From NCBI GenBank assembly GCA_046590705.1, contig JBKJUK010000155.1, positions 1 to 25,050 of the forward strand: a stretch of DNA of 25,050 nucleotides, written 5' to 3'. Shown one piece after another: positions 23,950 to 25,050 of the stretch. The notes under the pieces were generated by a model. The model was not told the origin of the DNA. It was given only the letters and a program-made list of their open reading frames with translations, and made no database searches. Position 1 is the stretch's first letter, and each line of letters begins with the position of its first letter. The stretch comes from JBKJUK01 sp046590705 (GTDB taxonomy: Bacteria > Acidobacteriota > Thermoanaerobaculia > Gp7-AA8). The translations under genes were made by a program, and so were the position numbers.

Positions 23950-24477
23950 TTACACCTCATCGCTGATCATCTTCTCGAGCGTGTTGAGGTTTCGCGCGGT
24001 TGTCGTGGCTTTGTAGCGAGCCTTCGCCAGGAGCTTGCCGAATTGTGACGAAGTCGTGGTTCCCTTCGGTGCTTCCCAGTAGATTACTTTGTCCCCGGGT
24101 GCGAGTCGTTCGCCGTTTCCTGCGAGATCTCCTGCTGCGGTCGTTAGCTCCTTCACGACCGCATCTGAACTGCAGAAGATCGCGTAGCGATGCAATCCCT
24201 CCGGCGTGCTGAAGGGATACGACGCGACAATTTTCTGGAGTTCATCGAGGGAAAGAAAATGAGCGAACGCTTCGTAGTCGAATCGTTCAGTGAGTCGCTT
24301 CTCGATGTCCTTCTTGAGATTCACTGCAGTCTTTCCGGAGCTGAACATCGCGTTTCCGGTTTGCAGCCAGGTCTTTACTTCAGTGAGTCCGGCCTCCTCG
24401 AGCAGCAGGCGGAGGGCGTCCATCGGCACGCGGACGCCGCCAACGTTGATACCGCGAAGGAACATGACCATTCGCAT
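23950..24477 (-). CDS. DUF1697 family protein, 175 aa
   Basis: The protein has the DUF1697 hallmarks near its N-terminus: MFLRGINVGGVRVPMDALR (about residues 5-23), then TWLQTGNAMFSSGK (about 36-49). A charged helical part follows (VNLKKDIEKRLTERF), then FLSLDELQKIV and a basic C-terminal motif FGKLLAKARYKATTTARNLN. Family members are small cytoplasmic proteins of unproven function, sometimes fused to or compared with nucleic-acid-binding folds. No membrane segment or signal peptide is present. ATG 24477 is used; an ATG two codons later is possible and neither has a strong ribosome-binding site. It lies 51 bases from the antitoxin gene on the same strand, but I see no functional link. Confidence 0.88.
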   Translation of the reverse strand: MRMVMFLRGINVGGVRVPMDALRLLLEEAGLTEVKTWLQTGNAMFSSGKTAVNLKKDIEKRLTERFDYEAFAHFLSLDELQKIVASYPFSTPEGLHRYAIFCSSDAVVKELTTAAGDLAGNGERLAPGDKVIYWEAPKGTTTSSQFGKLLAKARYKATTTARNLNTLEKMISDEV

Positions 24478-24528
24478 CGCTTCATGATTGCACAGGCCAG
24501 GTATGGGGCGGCTCAGATGACCTCGACA

Positions 24529-24870
24529 TCAAGCCCGGATCAACAAAGCCATGAGTTGGCCCCCACTCCGGTCCAGAAAGTGATCTGGATCATGCAATGA
24601 GGGGATCGTAACCTGCCTGACTGTGTAAGCGAGAATAGCCTCGTCCCCGGCAACCAAATCGTCAGGAAGAGGTGTTTCGAAATTGCGCGAGATCCGAACA
24701 CGACCGCGCATCCGTCCCGGTTTCCTGACGACGGCAGGCGGGCGAAACGCAATGAGTCGGGCCACCGGACGACCGGCTCGTGCGATGATCACGTCCTCGC
24801 CTTTCTCGACACGATCGACCAACTGCGAGAGTCTGGTCTTGGCTTCGTAAATGTTTACTGTCTCTGCCAC
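24529..24870 (-). CDS. Phd/YefM-type antitoxin, apparently without a toxin, 113 aa
   Basis: The N-terminal 75 residues are a standard antitoxin of the Phd/VapB kind that binds its own promoter and neutralises a PIN or RelE-type toxin: TVNIYEAKTRLSQLVDRVEK, then EDVIIARAGRPVARLIAF and the proline/arginine-rich GRMRGRVRIS. The usual C-terminus ends soon after PLPDDL; here about 35 more residues follow (VAGDEAILAYTVRQVTIPSL and beyond), unlike the family. A toxin frame would be expected directly downstream, but the next gene is DUF1697. The tail may therefore be a frameshifted or deleted junction. GTG 24870 is chosen because MAETVNIYEAK is a usual start; TTG 24885 is an alternative. TTTTGAC motifs upstream may be operator parts. 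Confidence 0.8.
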   Translation of the reverse strand: MAETVNIYEAKTRLSQLVDRVEKGEDVIIARAGRPVARLIAFRPPAVVRKPGRMRGRVRISRNFETPLPDDLVAGDEAILAYTVRQVTIPSLHDPDHFLDRSGGQLMALLIRA

Positions 24871-25050
24871 GATGTCAAAATCCAAATTAGTCTGATCTGG
24901 TCAAAACCCGATTGTCAAGACTCCCTGGGTCCTCTTTTCGAGTTTTCGCGGTGCATGCGCTCACGCACCAGGCACGCAGTTTTCCAAAGGACGGAGCCTT
25001 GAGAAAAGTGAGGAGAACTTACCCTCTGATAGGCATGTCTTCAAGCAATC
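24871..25050. promoter_or_regulatory. Upstream region of the antitoxin gene, no gene seen
   Basis: On the minus strand the region contains TTGACA (24913-24918), a good -35 match, and two further TTTTGAC copies near 24873-24879 and 24900-24906. A matching -10 is not convincing. Spaced repeats of this sort would suit self-regulation by the antitoxin. The right edge carries an open TTG-initiated frame from 24999 that is too short to judge. Confidence 0.3.

Noticed and set aside
23730..23960. Minus-strand frame of 76 codons downstream of mpaA
   Set aside because: It is made of repeat elements (GTCATTCCGA and CACAGGCA families) and would overlap the end of the DUF1697 gene.
24999..25050. Possible gene start (TTG with GGAG nearby) running off the right edge
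   Set aside because: Only 17 codons are visible and the ribosome-binding site spacing is poor; it cannot be judged.

Overview
The window reads as a typical stretch of chromosome from a GC-rich, Gram-negative-like bacterium. The best guess is Acidobacteriota or a close relative, at moderate confidence. The guess rests on three things: the secreted beta-propeller/amidohydrolase fusion, a membrane-anchored Ser/Thr kinase with an N-terminal zinc ribbon, and intergenic regions packed with GCCCC-type and GTCATTCCGA-type dispersed palindromes. Several proteins carry signal peptides. An MpaA-like peptidoglycan amidase points to a diaminopimelate-type murein. No rRNA, tRNA, CRISPR array, integrase or intact insertion sequence is visible.

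Layout. Bases 1-1440 hold the 3' end of a succinate dehydrogenase/fumarate reductase iron-sulfur subunit and an unknown secreted protein. Bases 1461-1752 are a composite palindromic repeat. Bases 1787-3308 hold exodeoxyribonuclease III and a DUF5655 protein on the minus strand, separated by a large two-tier hairpin element. Bases 3372-4630 form a small unit: a TTGACTAGTCAA palindrome, a MarR regulator, a periplasmic YceI protein and a Rho-independent terminator. Bases 4795-8217 encode the exported propeller/amidohydrolase protein. Bases 8436-11194 (minus strand) hold a DUF1851 protein and the zinc-ribbon kinase. A small secreted helical protein is divergent from the kinase (11310-11876). Bases 12226-15164 are an otsA-otsB operon for trehalose synthesis, whose OtsA carries a two-transmembrane, sensor-like N-terminus. 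Bases 15459-21715 are an addB-addA operon for double-strand-break end resection. Bases 21982-23590 (minus strand) are an mpaA-murI-like pair for cell-wall peptide turnover. Bases 23950-24870 (minus strand) hold a DUF1697 protein and a Phd/YefM-type antitoxin with no visible toxin.

How the genes work together. Clear functional units are otsAB (OtsA makes trehalose-6-phosphate, OtsB removes the phosphate), addAB (helicase-nuclease complex), marR-yceI (regulator and probable target) and mpaA-murI (release of peptides from murein, and D-glutamate metabolism). The other genes look independent.

The most interesting points are the sensor-like membrane anchor on OtsA, loss of the fourth iron-sulfur cysteine in AddB (Ser979), heptad tandem repeats next to the start codons of both addB and xth, and at least three families of dispersed palindromes. 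I found no clear evidence of a wholly new multi-gene system; the OtsA fusion is the nearest candidate.
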